Numbered from the stretch's first letter, positions 1-11,430 are shown. The stretch is DNA of 64,000 bases from Rhizobium leguminosarum bv. viciae USDA 2370 (GCF_002008365.1 NZ_MRDL01000051.1:558001-622000); one strand, 5' to 3'. Translations and numbers: made by a program. The notes: generated by a model from the letters alone, not told the origin.

Positions 1-768
1 GCCGAGATCATGCCGCGTTTCCGCAATCTCGGCGCTGCCGATGTTTCGGAAAAGACTTCGGCAATTGATCTGGTGACGCAGGCGGACGTGCTTGCCGAAC
101 ACCGGATCACCGCGGCGCTAAGAGAGCGCTTTCCCGCAGCACTCGTCGTCGGCGAGGAGGCTTATGATGCCGACCGGTCGGTCGTGCCGGCCCTTGCCGA
201 TGCGGAGCTCGCCTTCGTCATCGACCCTGTCGACGGGACGTTCAATTTCGCCGCCGGGCTTCCCGTTTTCGGGACGATGCTGGCGGTGACGATCAAGGGC
301 GAGACGGTCGCCGGCATCATTCACGATCCCGTTCTCGGCGATACAGTGACCGCGATCAGGGGCGCAGGCGCCTTTCTGACGCGTCGGGACGGGCAGTCGA
401 CAAAGCTGAAGGTCGCTGAGCCTGCTAGCCTGAACCAGATGGTCGGTGGCCTGTCATGGAGCCACATGGACGAACCGGATCGCGCGCGTATCTGCGCCAA
501 CATGGCAAAGATCCGGATGACCTTCGCCTTCAACTGCTCGGCCTACGAATACTGGATGGTCGCCTCCGGCAAGATGCATTTCATCGGCCATGCGAAGCTG
601 ATGCCCTGGGATCACCTGGCCGGCGTGCTCGCGCATCAGGAGGCCGGTGGCCATACGGCGAAATTCGACGGTACGCCCTATCGCCCCGGCGAGACGACGG
701 GTGGCATCATCTCTGCGCCCGACCGGGAGAGCTGGCAGCTCATCCGGCGCGAGATCGTCGGCATCTGA
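1..768 (+). CDS. inositol monophosphatase family protein (5' end outside window)
   Basis: Mg-dependent sugar/inositol phosphate phosphatase of the IMPase superfamily. The frame is open from the first base of the window, and the first residues (AEIMPRFRNLG) align with residues about 15-25 of the next gene, so the true start lies upstream and the ATG at 10 is internal. The metal-binding motifs are present: GEEAY, then DPVDGTFNF at 230-256, and the C-terminal PWDHLAG. The next gene on the same strand, 40 bp downstream, is a paralogue with the same motifs, so the pair looks like a tandem duplication. The substrate cannot be told from sequence; family members act on inositol-1-phosphate, histidinol-phosphate, PAP or fructose-1,6-bisphosphate. 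Confidence 0.88.
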   Translation, partial: AEIMPRFRNLGAADVSEKTSAIDLVTQADVLAEHRITAALRERFPAALVVGEEAYDADRSVVPALADAELAFVIDPVDGTFNFAAGLPVFGTMLAVTIKGETVAGIIHDPVLGDTVTAIRGAGAFLTRRDGQSTKLKVAEPASLNQMVGGLSWSHMDEPDRARICANMAKIRMTFAFNCSAYEYWMVASGKMHFIGHAKLMPWDHLAGVLAHQEAGGHTAKFDGTPYRPGETTGGIISAPDRESWQLIRREIVGI

Positions 769-808
769 TTCAAGGTTCTCCGAAGAGACCTAAGCGTGAG
801 GATTTGAC

Positions 809-1633
809 ATGACTTCGACTGTTGACGTGAGCGTTCTGGCCGATCTGCTGCGCCGCGCGGCGAAGGCAGAGATCCTGCCACGCTTCCGCCGGCTCGGTCA
901 GGACGATGTGCGGGCCAAGAGCGAGGCGACCGATCTCGTCACCGAGGCCGATGAGCAGGCCGAGCGGATGATCAAGGCGGAAGCTCAGCGGCTCTGGCCG
1001 GGCGCGCTGTTCCTTGGCGAAGAATCGGTCGCGGCCGATCCTGATTTGCTCGGCAGCCTCGAACATGCCGATCTTGTGATCGTCGTCGATCCGGTCGACG
1101 GCACGTTCAATTTTGCCGCCGGTATCCCGGCCTTCGGCGTCATGGCGTCCGTCATCTCCGGCGGCGAGACGGTTGCCGGTATCATCTACGATCCGATGGG
1201 CGACGACTGGGTGATGGCGGAAAAGGGCGGCGGCGCCTGGCTGCGGCGGCCGGAAGGCGGCGCCGAGCGGCTCTCGGTCGCAGCGCCCGTGGGACTGGAG
1301 CATATGGTCGGCATGGCCTCGACCGGCTACCTGCCGAAGGAGAAACGCGCCGAAGTGCTCGGCAATCTCGCAAAGGTGCGCTTCCTCACCAATTACCGCT
1401 GTGCGGCCCACGAATACCGCACCTTTGCCGGCGGCCATGTGCATTACCTCATGTACAACAAGCTGATGCCCTGGGATCACCTTGCCGGCACGCTGATCTC
1501 GCAGGAGGCAGGCGCCTATGCGGCGCGCTTCGACGGCTCGCCCTATCTGCCGCATCATCTCGATGGCGGGTTGCTGATTACCCCCGACAAGGCCTCGTGG
1601 GAGGTGCTGCGGCGCGAGGTTTTCACGGTCTGA
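809..1633 (+). CDS. inositol monophosphatase family protein
   Basis: A 274-residue IMPase-fold phosphatase. Both family signatures are visible: DPVDGTFNFAAG in the first half (metal-binding aspartates, with the upstream GEES glutamate) and PWDHLAGTL near the C-terminus. The length is normal for the family. The start ATG at 809 follows a GAGG ribosome-binding stretch near 797. It is the downstream member of a tandem pair with the gene ending at 768; they share the same motif spacing, and both have NFAAG after the first motif. The two are probably co-transcribed. Which phosphate ester each hydrolyses is not deducible. Confidence 0.9.
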   Translation: MTSTVDVSVLADLLRRAAKAEILPRFRRLGQDDVRAKSEATDLVTEADEQAERMIKAEAQRLWPGALFLGEESVAADPDLLGSLEHADLVIVVDPVDGTFNFAAGIPAFGVMASVISGGETVAGIIYDPMGDDWVMAEKGGGAWLRRPEGGAERLSVAAPVGLEHMVGMASTGYLPKEKRAEVLGNLAKVRFLTNYRCAAHEYRTFAGGHVHYLMYNKLMPWDHLAGTLISQEAGAYAARFDGSPYLPHHLDGGLLITPDKASWEVLRREVFTV

Positions 1634-1656
1634 ACAATCGCTCGACCTGCCGCATA

Positions 1657-2130
1657 TTACTGGTAGAGCTTTTCCATGAGAAAGTTTTCCAGGCCTTGCC
1701 CACGCTTCTCGACGATTTGCTTCGTTATGACGCGGAACCCTTTGCGCTCAAAAAACGGTCGGGCCGTTCGGCTGGCTTCGATATAGATTCGGCTAAACCC
1801 CAGCTTCAGGGCTTCGTCTTCGACCCTGCTCAATAGCCGGCTTGCTATTCCAAGCCCCTGAAACTCGGGGTGCACAAACATCATGTCCAGGCATCCGTCG
1901 CCGGTCAGGTCGGAAAACCCGGCAGGCTGTCCGTCAAATTCTGCGATCCAGGCAGGCCTGCTTGTCCTTCGCTCTGCCCATAGTCCGCGATCTTCCACCT
2001 TTGCCCAAGCCTGGATCTGAGCGGGTGAGTAGTCTTTCGACGCGACCTCTCGTATGGCGCTCAGAAAAATTTCAATCGTCGCGTCCACGTCGCCTGGCGC
2101 GTAAGGCCTGATCAGAATTCGGTCGTCCAT
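1657..2130 (-). CDS. GNAT family N-acetyltransferase
   Basis: A 157-residue GCN5-related acetyltransferase. The acetyl-CoA binding core is visible as a strand ending in MMFVHPEFQGLGIASRLL (the Q/R-x-x-G-x-G/A pyrophosphate loop), followed by the YIEAS strand and FFERKGF, typical of motif B. It resembles the small YafP-like members. The substrate is unknown. It converges with the IMPase gene ending at 1633, with only 23 bp between the stop codons. Confidence 0.85.
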   Translation of the reverse strand: MDDRILIRPYAPGDVDATIEIFLSAIREVASKDYSPAQIQAWAKVEDRGLWAERRTSRPAWIAEFDGQPAGFSDLTGDGCLDMMFVHPEFQGLGIASRLLSRVEDEALKLGFSRIYIEASRTARPFFERKGFRVITKQIVEKRGQGLENFLMEKLYQ

Positions 2131-2204
2131 CGAGAGCGCCTTTCGCGCAATGCTGCGCCAATCCGATGGATTGAACCATCGATCAAATCGCTGCAGCGCT
2201 CACG

Positions 2205-3044
2205 CTACAGCATCTCAAGAATATGTTCCCATGCGGGTCGTCCCAATTTGGCGTCGGCCTCGTCACTTCCACCATGAGCGCGCAGCGATGATCGGGGGGT
2301 GGTTTCGCCCGGCAGCAGAATGCGATGGCCCGCATCTTCTCCCAACACAAGCTGGGTGAGTAAGCCCGAAGCTGCGCGCCGCCGAACAAGTGACGCGGCA
2401 AATTTGTCTGATGGCCAGAGCGCGTCATCGCATCCTGCTACGAGCAGAATTTCGGCATTCGTTCTCTCCAAAGGGATAGCCGCTGCTTCGATCTCAGACT
2501 CGTGCACCTGAAGGCATCTTTCGAACAGGCCTCGATAGGAGACCAGCTCGTCTCTGTATTCTCGCACCCATTCTGGGTCCGACGAAACAAAGGGAAGCGG
2601 TGTGCCTCGCAATGTCCACGACGAGCGTTCCGGCCAGCTAATGCCATCAAGCCCTGGACCAATATTTCCCCACACGACTGACGAAGGGCTCATCGCGACG
2701 ACCGCGCTGATGCGCGGATCGTATACCGCCGTGAGCAGCGCAGCTTCGGCGCCTTTCGATGTCCCCACCAGGACGATGCGTTTGCAACCGAGTTCGATCA
2801 AATAATCAGTAGCAGCGAAGAAGGTTTCCAGCGGCACCTCGCAAATGCTTGGCGCCTGGCCTTCGCCGCCGAACCAGCGAAGCGCGATGACCGTTGCCCC
2901 TTGGCTGGCAAACAGCCTGGCACGTGCCACATCCACCCGGCCACTGGAGCCGCCGAGCACCACCACGCCGGTGCCAGTATCTGGTTTGACTTGAAATATC
3001 TCGCCCTGCAATGGCGGGGGGAGACGTTGATATCCTGCATCCAA
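2205..3044 (-). CDS. alpha/beta hydrolase with BAAT/acyl-CoA thioester hydrolase-like fold
   Basis: A protein of about 279 residues resembling the C-terminal catalytic domain of bile-acid-CoA:amino acid N-acyltransferase / acyl-CoA thioesterases. The nucleophile elbow GTSKGAE (Ser near 96), the acid in GCDDALWPS (about 206) and the histidine in EDAGHRI (about 239) form a plausible triad in the expected order. The N-terminal beta-sandwich domain of full-length BAAT proteins is missing, so this is a catalytic domain alone, as in many bacterial relatives. There is no signal peptide. A role in thioester or amide hydrolysis is inferred from the family only. Confidence 0.75.
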   Translation of the reverse strand: MDAGYQRLPPPLQGEIFQVKPDTGTGVVVLGGSSGRVDVARARLFASQGATVIALRWFGGEGQAPSICEVPLETFFAATDYLIELGCKRIVLVGTSKGAEAALLTAVYDPRISAVVAMSPSSVVWGNIGPGLDGISWPERSSWTLRGTPLPFVSSDPEWVREYRDELVSYRGLFERCLQVHESEIEAAAIPLERTNAEILLVAGCDDALWPSDKFAASLVRRRAASGLLTQLVLGEDAGHRILLPGETTPRSSLRAHGGSDEADAKLGRPAWEHILEML

Positions 3045-3146
3045 AACTAGGCTCCTTCTTCCAGGGGCATCCAGATTTAGGAACGTGCCGAGTTGCCAAC
3101 TAATGCAATGCCGCCGGCGATCAATCGCTCCGGCATATTTCCTATT

Positions 3147-4427
3147 TCAGAAGTGGGCAGCACCCGGATCGAGCTGCGGGCTGTCTCCCGGATGGGTGAA
3201 GAGCTTACCGTTCTCAGCCCAGAGGGTTGCTGCGATGGTGACCGCACCGAAGAGGGCGAAGCCGCCAAAGAGCGGCTGCACCGTGCCGTTGAACATCTGG
3301 CCAACCAAGCCACCGAGAATGGCGCCGGCCGTCGTCGAGACGAAGCCGGTGATGGCGGTCGCCGTGCCGGCGAGATTGCCCATCGGCTCGAGGCTGATGG
3401 CGGTGAAATTGGTGGCGATCACGGCAAACATCATCAGCACGATGGTGAAGATGCCGTAGGCGACGGCGAAATCCGGCTTGCCGGCCAGTGAGAGGAAAAA
3501 GCCGGCGGCTGACAGGGCCGTGAAGATCAGCAGGGCGGCGTGCGAGATGCGGCGCATGCCGAATTTGCGCACGAAGAAGCCGTTGGCGAAATTGGCGACG
3601 GCGATGCCGCCTGCGGTGGCCGCAAAGGCGATCGGCAGCCAGTCGCCAAGGCCATAGACCTCGCCGAAGACCTGCTGCACCGAGATCACATAGGCGCTGA
3701 TGACGCCGGTGAACATGGTGAGGCCGATCATGTAACCGCAGGTGATGCGGTTGGTGAGCACGGTCTTGAAGCCCTCCAAGACAGAGCTGACCGACAGCGG
3801 CAGCCGCTCTTCCGGTGGCAGCGATTCCTTCAGCCGCAGAAGAGCCCAGACGAACAGGATGGTGGCGATGATACCGAGCAGGATGAAGATCCAATGCCAG
3901 TTGGCATAGAGGATGATGAGTTGGCCAACGGAAGGGGCAACGATCGGCACGATCATGAAGACGATCATGACATAGGACATCACGCGGGCCATTTCACGGC
4001 CGCCGAAGCAGTCGCGGACGATGGCCATGGTGGTGATGCGCACCGCCGCTCCGCCCACGCCCTGAACGAAGCGCATGACCAGCAGCATTTCGAAGCTGCC
4101 GGTTGCTGCTGCGGCAAACATTCCGACAATGTAGCAACCCAAGCCGCCGAGCAGGATGTTGCGGCGGCCGAACGTATCCGAAAGGCTGCCGAAGAAGATC
4201 TGCGAGACACCGAAGCCTAAGAAGAACACGCCGATGATGAGCTGGGCGTCGTTGGTATTGGTGACGCCGAGGGAATGGCCGATATTGGGCAATGCCGGCA
4301 GCATGCTGTCGATCGCCATGGCGATGCTGGCGGTCATGATGGCGATGGTGACGATGAATTCGCCAAAGCCCATGCCGATGCGGCGAGAGCCCTGGTTTTC
4401 CTGGTGCGGTTTATGCGGCGGCGTCAT
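3147..4427 (-). CDS. MFS transporter, Bcr/CflA-type drug efflux
   Basis: A 426-residue protein with about 12 hydrophobic segments and the DHA1 signature between TM2 and TM3 (GSLSDTFGRRNILL, residues about 85-98). The conserved TM4-5 stretch with RFVQGVGGAA and IVRDCFGG is typical of Bcr/CflA multidrug exporters. It lies 37 bp downstream of another MFS gene on the same strand (4465-5712). The two share motif order and local sequence (VRD-GG, MxVFMIVP), so they are probably tandem paralogues in one transcript. The exported compound is unknown. Confidence 0.88.
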   Translation of the reverse strand: MTPPHKPHQENQGSRRIGMGFGEFIVTIAIMTASIAMAIDSMLPALPNIGHSLGVTNTNDAQLIIGVFFLGFGVSQIFFGSLSDTFGRRNILLGGLGCYIVGMFAAAATGSFEMLLVMRFVQGVGGAAVRITTMAIVRDCFGGREMARVMSYVMIVFMIVPIVAPSVGQLIILYANWHWIFILLGIIATILFVWALLRLKESLPPEERLPLSVSSVLEGFKTVLTNRITCGYMIGLTMFTGVISAYVISVQQVFGEVYGLGDWLPIAFAATAGGIAVANFANGFFVRKFGMRRISHAALLIFTALSAAGFFLSLAGKPDFAVAYGIFTIVLMMFAVIATNFTAISLEPMGNLAGTATAITGFVSTTAGAILGGLVGQMFNGTVQPLFGGFALFGAVTIAATLWAENGKLFTHPGDSPQLDPGAAHF

Positions 4428-4464
4428 GTGATTGGAAATCCCGGATGCGGAGGAGGGCGGCCGT

Positions 4465-5712
4465 TCAGACGGCGGGGTTCTGCGATTGGAAGAGGCGACC
4501 CTTCTCGGCGATCAGCACGAAGACGAGCCCGATGATCGACACGGTGAAATAACCGGCAACCATCGGCAGCGCCGTGCCGTCGAAGGCCTGGCCGATGCCG
4601 GCGCCGATGATGGCGCCGCCGACCGTGCTCATGAAGCCGAGGACGGAAGAGGCGGTGCCGGCGACGTGGCCAAGGGGCTCCATGGCGAGCGAATTGAAGT
4701 TCGAGCCGATCCAACCGAACTGGAACATGGCAAGGCCGAAGAAGGAGATGAACAGAGCGAAGGGCATCGGCTCGGTGCTGGCCATCTGGACGATCAGCCA
4801 GATGGTGTTGATGGCGATGAAGCCGATGAGCGAGCCGTGCGACAGGCGGCGCATGCCGAGCTTACCGACGAAGCGCGAATTGAAGAAGGACGACAGCGAC
4901 ATGAAGATCGCCACACCGGCGAATGCGAAGGGGAAATAGACGCCGAGATCGTAGATGCCGACATAGACCTGCTGGGCCGAATTGATGAAGCCGAACAGCG
5001 CGCCGAAGATAAAGGTGCTGGCAATGGTGTAACAGAGCGCGACGCGATTGGTCAGCACCAGCTTGAAGGCGCCGAAGATCGAGCGGGCGGTAAATGGGCG
5101 GACATTCTGCGGATGCAGGGTTTCCGGCAGACGGAGATAGGCCCAGACGGTGATGCCAGTCGCCATGGTGGCGATGAAAAGGAAGATCAGGTGCCAGTTG
5201 CCGAAAAACATGACGATCTGGCCAGTGCCGGGCGCAATGACCGGCACGATCATGAAGACCATCATGATCAGCGACATGACCTCGGCCATCTGCCGGCCGC
5301 CATAGATATCGCGAACGATGGACACAGTGATGACGCGGGTTGCGGCTGAGCCGACACCCTGGATGAAACGCAGCATCAGCAAGCCGGCGAAGGTGGGGAC
5401 GAAGACGATGCCGATGGCGGAAACGATATAGATGACGAGACCGACCAGAAGCGGCGTGCGGCGGCCGAAGCGATCGGAGAGCGGGCCGTAGAACAGCTGG
5501 GCGCAGCCAAAGCCGAGCAGATAGGTGGAGACGACGAACTGCCGGTGATTCTCACTCTCGACGCCGAGGCTCGCGCCGATCTGCTGCAGGGCCGGAAGCA
5601 TGATGTCGATCGCCAGCGAGTTGACGGCCATCAGGAAGGCTGCGAGCGCGATGAATTCACGCTTGCCCATGGGCAGGCGGCCCGCGGACACGGCTTGTGA
5701 TGAATCTGTCAC
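4465..5712 (-). CDS. MFS transporter, Bcr/CflA-type
   Basis: A 415-residue major-facilitator exporter with 12 predicted membrane segments. Motif A reads GPLSDRFGRRTPLL, followed by RFIQGVGSAATRV and VRDIYGGRQMAEVM. It is very similar in layout to the downstream gene at 3147-4427, with which it forms a tandem pair, probably one transcription unit. Such exporters use the proton gradient to expel drugs or small metabolites. A hetero-pair function is possible, but the family normally works as single polypeptides, so duplication with divergence in substrate is the simpler reading. Confidence 0.88.
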   Translation of the reverse strand: MTDSSQAVSAGRLPMGKREFIALAAFLMAVNSLAIDIMLPALQQIGASLGVESENHRQFVVSTYLLGFGCAQLFYGPLSDRFGRRTPLLVGLVIYIVSAIGIVFVPTFAGLLMLRFIQGVGSAATRVITVSIVRDIYGGRQMAEVMSLIMMVFMIVPVIAPGTGQIVMFFGNWHLIFLFIATMATGITVWAYLRLPETLHPQNVRPFTARSIFGAFKLVLTNRVALCYTIASTFIFGALFGFINSAQQVYVGIYDLGVYFPFAFAGVAIFMSLSSFFNSRFVGKLGMRRLSHGSLIGFIAINTIWLIVQMASTEPMPFALFISFFGLAMFQFGWIGSNFNSLAMEPLGHVAGTASSVLGFMSTVGGAIIGAGIGQAFDGTALPMVAGYFTVSIIGLVFVLIAEKGRLFQSQNPAV

Positions 5713-5807
5713 AATGAAATTCCCATAAACAGGTCAAGGCGCTGCTGGCCGCAGCGCCTCGAACTCAAGAAACAGATTTGGAAACCGGGCGGACGTCCGG
5801 TGACCGG

Positions 5808-6143
5808 TCAGGCGGCGCCGCGAACGGTGATGCCATTTTCCTGAAGATGCTGCTGCAGCTCACCAGCCTGGAACATTTCCCGGACGATGTCACAGCCGCC
5901 GACGAACTCGCCTTTTATGTAAAGCTGCGGGATTGTCGGCCAGTTGGAATATTCCTTGATGCCCTGGCGGATTTCCGAATCGGCGAGCACGTTGACGCTC
6001 TTGTAGTCGACACCGATGTAATCAAGAATCTGCACGACCTGACCGGAGAAACCGCACTGCGGAAACTGCGGCGTGCCCTTCATGAAGAGGACGACGTCGT
6101 TGGTCTTGATTTCGTTGCCGATGAATTCGTGAATGCCGCTCAT
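5808..6143 (-). CDS. grxD: monothiol glutaredoxin, Grx4 family
   Basis: A 111-residue CGFS-type glutaredoxin that binds a [2Fe-2S] cluster with glutathione and passes it on, usually with a BolA partner. The active-site CGFS is preceded by the family-typical KGTPQFPQ stretch, and the glutathione-binding NWPTIPQLYIKGEFVGGCD is intact. An upstream in-frame ATG would add six residues, but the ATG at 6143 has AAGGAG at the right distance. bolA lies 2.7 kb away on the same strand, with unrelated genes between them, and the suf operon is elsewhere in the window. Confidence 0.95.
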   Translation of the reverse strand: MSGIHEFIGNEIKTNDVVLFMKGTPQFPQCGFSGQVVQILDYIGVDYKSVNVLADSEIRQGIKEYSNWPTIPQLYIKGEFVGGCDIVREMFQAGELQQHLQENGITVRGAA

Positions 6144-6288
6144 GGGATCTACTCCTTTCAACAGGCGGGTTAAAGGCCCACCGTTTCAATCGTTGCCTTT
6201 AGATAGCATGCGACGGCAGGAATTCCAGCCGCCCGAACCAAAAAAAGACCAGTTCGCGCAGGCCGTTGCCGGGGTTGTTGCCGTCGCG

Positions 6289-7110
6289 TTACGGTCGAAT
6301 GGCGAGATAGGTCTGAATCTGTTCGATTTCGACATCGGTGAAATGGCTGAAATCCCATTGGGAAACCTGTGTCATCACGCCGAGATCCCGGCCGCCGACG
6401 CCCTTGCCGGTGCGCAGCAGCGTCTTGAAATCGGCAGCTGAATAGGATTGCGCCAGGGGCTTAAGCGCCGGCGCCAGGAAGGCTTCCGACTGCTTTGCCG
6501 TATCGAGATTATGACAGTGGCTGCAATCGGTCCTGAAGGCGTATTCGCCGATATCGGTCGGACGCGTCGCGGCAGGGGAGACGACGGCAGGCACCAGATC
6601 GGCCTCGAAGGGGATCTTGTCGAGCGCCAGGCCGATTCGCCCGAGCGGTCCCCATTGCGTCGTTCCGGCCACAGCATCGGGAAGCTGCTTCAAACTGCGC
6701 ATCCACGCAATGATCGCCGCCATATCGTCATCGGTGATATTGGCGAAGTTGCTTGCCGGCATGATGAAGGCGCCGGTACCGTCCTTCTTGACGCCATGGC
6801 GGATGAGGCGCACGAGTTCAGCATCGCTGTACATGGGCACGAAGCGGGTCAGGTTCGGCGCGACGATGCGGCCGATGCCCGGCTCGTCGATGAGCACGTT
6901 GCCGGCATCGTGATGACAGCCGCCGCACATCAGCGTGCGGGCACGACGTTCGGCTTCCTCGGCAGGCAGCGTCGTCTTGACGGTGAAATCGGCAACCGCA
7001 ACGTCATAGGTCCTGGAAAGGCGCATCTCCGACAGGGCGTAGACGCCGGCGACGGCGATGAGACAGATCGCGACGACGGCCGCGAGAGTGATTTTCAGAA
7101 TGCGTTTCAT
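6289..7110 (-). CDS. diheme cytochrome c family protein
   Basis: A 273-residue, membrane-anchored or periplasmic electron carrier. A single hydrophobic segment at residues 5-27 serves as signal or anchor. Two heme c attachment sites are visible: CGGCH near residue 62 and CSHCH near residue 193, each heading a cytochrome c domain with downstream Met-containing segments that could supply the axial ligand (IMPAS, VMTQV). The ATG at 7110 is preferred because it starts directly at a signal-like N-terminus; the longer frame adds a low-complexity extension. The partner oxidase or dehydrogenase is not in the neighbourhood. Confidence 0.85.
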   Translation of the reverse strand: MKRILKITLAAVVAICLIAVAGVYALSEMRLSRTYDVAVADFTVKTTLPAEEAERRARTLMCGGCHHDAGNVLIDEPGIGRIVAPNLTRFVPMYSDAELVRLIRHGVKKDGTGAFIMPASNFANITDDDMAAIIAWMRSLKQLPDAVAGTTQWGPLGRIGLALDKIPFEADLVPAVVSPAATRPTDIGEYAFRTDCSHCHNLDTAKQSEAFLAPALKPLAQSYSAADFKTLLRTGKGVGGRDLGVMTQVSQWDFSHFTDVEIEQIQTYLAIRP

Positions 7111-7159
7111 CGGTTCAGTCCCCCAGTGTCCCGAAGATGCAGCTTTTGCTCGAAAGATA

Positions 7160-7390
7160 TCAGCTGCGTCGCTGACGGCTGCGGCCAGCGGCGGTGCGGC
7201 GCTTGCTGACCTGTTTGCGGGCGGGCTTAGGCTTGGCCGAGGTCGTCTTGCGCGCAACCTTCGTCGTCGCGGCGGGGCGTGTCTTACGCCTCCTGCGCTT
7301 CGTCGTGGCGCGGCCGGTGGTTTTTTTCAGGATCTCCTTCAGCACGCTGTCGACGACGCCTGATATCAATTCTTTGACTAGGTCGACCAC
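7160..7390 (-). CDS. small highly basic protein with Lys/Arg/Ala-rich tail
   Basis: A 76-residue product. Residues 1-25 form an amphipathic helix-like segment (DLVKELISGVVDSVLKEIL). From residue 26 to the end it is dominated by Lys, Arg, Ala and Thr, resembling the tails of histone H1-like or nucleoid-binding proteins. No catalytic motif is recognised. It lies upstream of the cytochrome gene on the same strand and diverges from the hydrolase at 7556. It could bind nucleic acid, but that rests on composition alone. The open frame in GC-rich DNA could also be fortuitous. Confidence 0.5.
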   Translation of the reverse strand: MVDLVKELISGVVDSVLKEILKKTTGRATTKRRRRKTRPAATTKVARKTTSAKPKPARKQVSKRRTAAGRSRQRRS

Positions 7391-7555
7391 AAACCCCCTC
7401 CGTTCGTGATGGAAACGACATGGATGCTATTGAATTCCGGAAGAGTTCGGTTAGCAAGACGGCTTCGAGACCATAGCTGCTTTTTTGCCCCTATCAGCGG
7501 CGCAGCAGCCGGATCGCAGCAACATGCCGGCCATTTGCCCGGCCGGAAGAGTGGA

Positions 7556-8779
7556 ATGAAACTGATCGAGAAGCGGGTCGTCCTGCATTTCACGGGCTTC
7601 GAGCCGCTCGACGGCGTTGCCCACAGGGCGCGCTACGAGCGTTCGGCCAGGCAGAGTGCCGCCGTCTGGGGCTATTCGCTTGAAACGGGCGCGCCGGAGG
7701 CGGGAAGTGATCCCCTCAGTTTCGTGGTCACGACGGGCGAACGGGCAGCCAAAGCGGCGCCCGCGGCAGCGCCGGTGGCAGCCGACAAGGCGGCGACCGG
7801 GGAAGGGACCGGTTCCCACGGCTGGCAGACGAAGAGCCGGATCCACATGGTCGATCACGATACGCTGGTAATCAGGCTGCGCGGCGGAAACACGCTGAGC
7901 CAGATCATGGCAGGCTTCCGGAGCTGCGCCGAGATCATGCTCGAAGGCGGCATGCGCGGATATTTCCGCCACGCCTGGCGCTTCGGCCTGTTCTTCCTCT
8001 TCCCGTTCCTGCTGACGGCGCTGGCGATCGCACTGACGGCGCAGATTGCCATCCTGCCCTATGGTCTCGGCTTTTCGCCGTGGCACATGCTCTGGAGCGG
8101 ACCGCTGGCGCTTTGTTTCTTCATCTTCGCCTTCCTGCCGTTTTCCGAACGCTTCCATACGCTGCATCTGTTCGCCGATTGGGCAATGGCCGTGGCGCTC
8201 GGCCGCATGGACCGGACAGATTTCAACGACTGGCTGGAAGGCCGGGCCACTGCCGTGCGCAAGGCGCTTGACGAACAGGCGGACGAATATGTGATCTCCT
8301 CGCACAGCATGGGATCGAGCGTCGCCGCCCATGTCATCGGCATATTGCTGGAAAGGGAGCCGGAGATCTTCAAGGGCAAGCGTGTGGTGTTTGCCACACT
8401 CGGCAGCGCCATCCTGCAATGCGCGCTCATGTCATCGGCAACACTGCTTCGCGCCCGCGTCGGGCTGATCGCCCGCTGTCCCGACATTTCCTGGCTCGAT
8501 GTGCAGTGCCTGACGGATTCGATCAATTTCTACAAGGTACCGGTCGTTGCCGTCTCCGGCCATACGGATGCGCCTCAGGCGAAAATGATCCTGATCCGCG
8601 TCAAGCAGATGCTGACGCGCGAGCACTACCGCAAGATCCGCAAGGACCAGCTACGCGTCCACCGGCAATATGTGCTTGGGCCTGATCTGCAGGCACCCTT
8701 CGACTTCACGCTGCTGACATCTGGGCCGATGCCGGCCTCGGTCTTTGCCAATCCCGACGAAAAGAGAATGCCCGGCTGA
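7556..8779 (+). CDS. membrane-associated alpha/beta hydrolase-like protein
   Basis: A 407-residue protein from the ATG at 7556; the frame is open from 7406, but the upstream part has no convincing start. It has a hydrophobic hairpin of two membrane segments around residues 145-200 (FGLFFLFPFLLTALAIALTA and the following LALCFFIFAFLPF). After it comes a lipase-like nucleophile motif, SSHSMGSS, near residue 250. The N-terminal LHFTGFEPLD resembles a strand-turn at the start of a hydrolase core. A catalytic Asp and His cannot be assigned confidently. A perfect 9-bp hairpin overlaps the stop codon. Function is unknown beyond the inferred hydrolase fold. Confidence 0.75.
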   Translation: MKLIEKRVVLHFTGFEPLDGVAHRARYERSARQSAAVWGYSLETGAPEAGSDPLSFVVTTGERAAKAAPAAAPVAADKAATGEGTGSHGWQTKSRIHMVDHDTLVIRLRGGNTLSQIMAGFRSCAEIMLEGGMRGYFRHAWRFGLFFLFPFLLTALAIALTAQIAILPYGLGFSPWHMLWSGPLALCFFIFAFLPFSERFHTLHLFADWAMAVALGRMDRTDFNDWLEGRATAVRKALDEQADEYVISSHSMGSSVAAHVIGILLEREPEIFKGKRVVFATLGSAILQCALMSSATLLRARVGLIARCPDISWLDVQCLTDSINFYKVPVVAVSGHTDAPQAKMILIRVKQMLTREHYRKIRKDQLRVHRQYVLGPDLQAPFDFTLLTSGPMPASVFANPDEKRMPG

Positions 8780-8790
8780 GGGCCGGGCAT
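8768..8790. terminator. GC-rich hairpin between convergent genes
   Basis: ATGCCCGGC and GCCGGGCAT form a perfect 9-bp stem around a 5-nt loop, overlapping the hydrolase stop codon and lying between it and the convergent bolA. No T-run follows on either strand, so it may be an mRNA 3'-end stabiliser or a weak terminator. Confidence 0.4.
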
Positions 8791-8813
8791 CGTCATCGGG
8801 ATCGCGTCGGGCT

Positions 8814-9047
8814 CTATTCCGGCGCGGAGGTCTGCAACGCCAGCGCGTGCAGTATGCCGCCCATATTGCCCTTCAGCGCCTCGTAGACCATCTGGTGCTG
8901 TTGCACGCGGCTCTTGCCGCGGAAGGCTTCGGCGACGACTTCGGCGGCGTAGTGATCGCCGTCGCCCGCCAGATCGCGGATCGTCACCTTGGCACCGGGA
9001 ATCCCAGCCTTGATCATGTCTTCGATATCGCCGGGTTTCATGGCCAT
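8814..9047 (-). CDS. bolA: BolA family protein
   Basis: A 77-residue BolA-fold protein that partners with CGFS glutaredoxins in [2Fe-2S] cluster trafficking and iron sensing. The domain is complete: GDIEDMIKAGIPGAKVTI, then GDGDHYAAEVV (conserved His), and the helix-turn-helix-like RVQQHQMVYEAL with a second His. The ATG at 9047 is chosen by homology; upstream residues in the open frame belong to the end of purL. It sits 19 bp downstream of purL on the same strand, the usual rhizobial purL-bolA linkage. Its expected partner grxD is 2.7 kb further on. Confidence 0.93.
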   Translation of the reverse strand: MAMKPGDIEDMIKAGIPGAKVTIRDLAGDGDHYAAEVVAEAFRGKSRVQQHQMVYEALKGNMGGILHALALQTSAPE

Positions 9048-9066
9048 GATCGTTACTCCTTGCGCA

Positions 9067-11298
<2,232 letters not shown>

Positions 11299-11373
11299 GA
11301 GCTCTCGAAAGTCCCTGCCGTTGCGCGTTTTCCGCTCTTTAGCCTATGTAGGGACGGCGCGCGACAGGAAAAT

Positions 11374-11393
11374 GCCCGCCGTCAACAGCGGGC
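11374..11393 (-). terminator. possible weak terminator downstream of the PagL-like pseudogene
   Basis: GCCCGC and GCGGGC form a 6-bp stem with an 8-nt loop. On the minus strand the stem is followed by ATTTT. The stem is short and the T-tract interrupted, so this is tentative. Confidence 0.3.
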
Positions 11394-11430
11394 GGTCAAC
11401 TTCTTCCTGACGATGAAATGCGGTCACTGC

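Noticed and set aside
3745..5712. The two MFS genes as a two-subunit transporter
   Set aside because: Each is a full 12-helix MFS protein; tandem duplication is simpler than a heteromeric exporter.
7406..7555. Upstream extension of the membrane hydrolase
   Set aside because: Open but without a ribosome-binding site or hydrophobic/conserved character; the ATG at 7556 leads directly into the family-like start.
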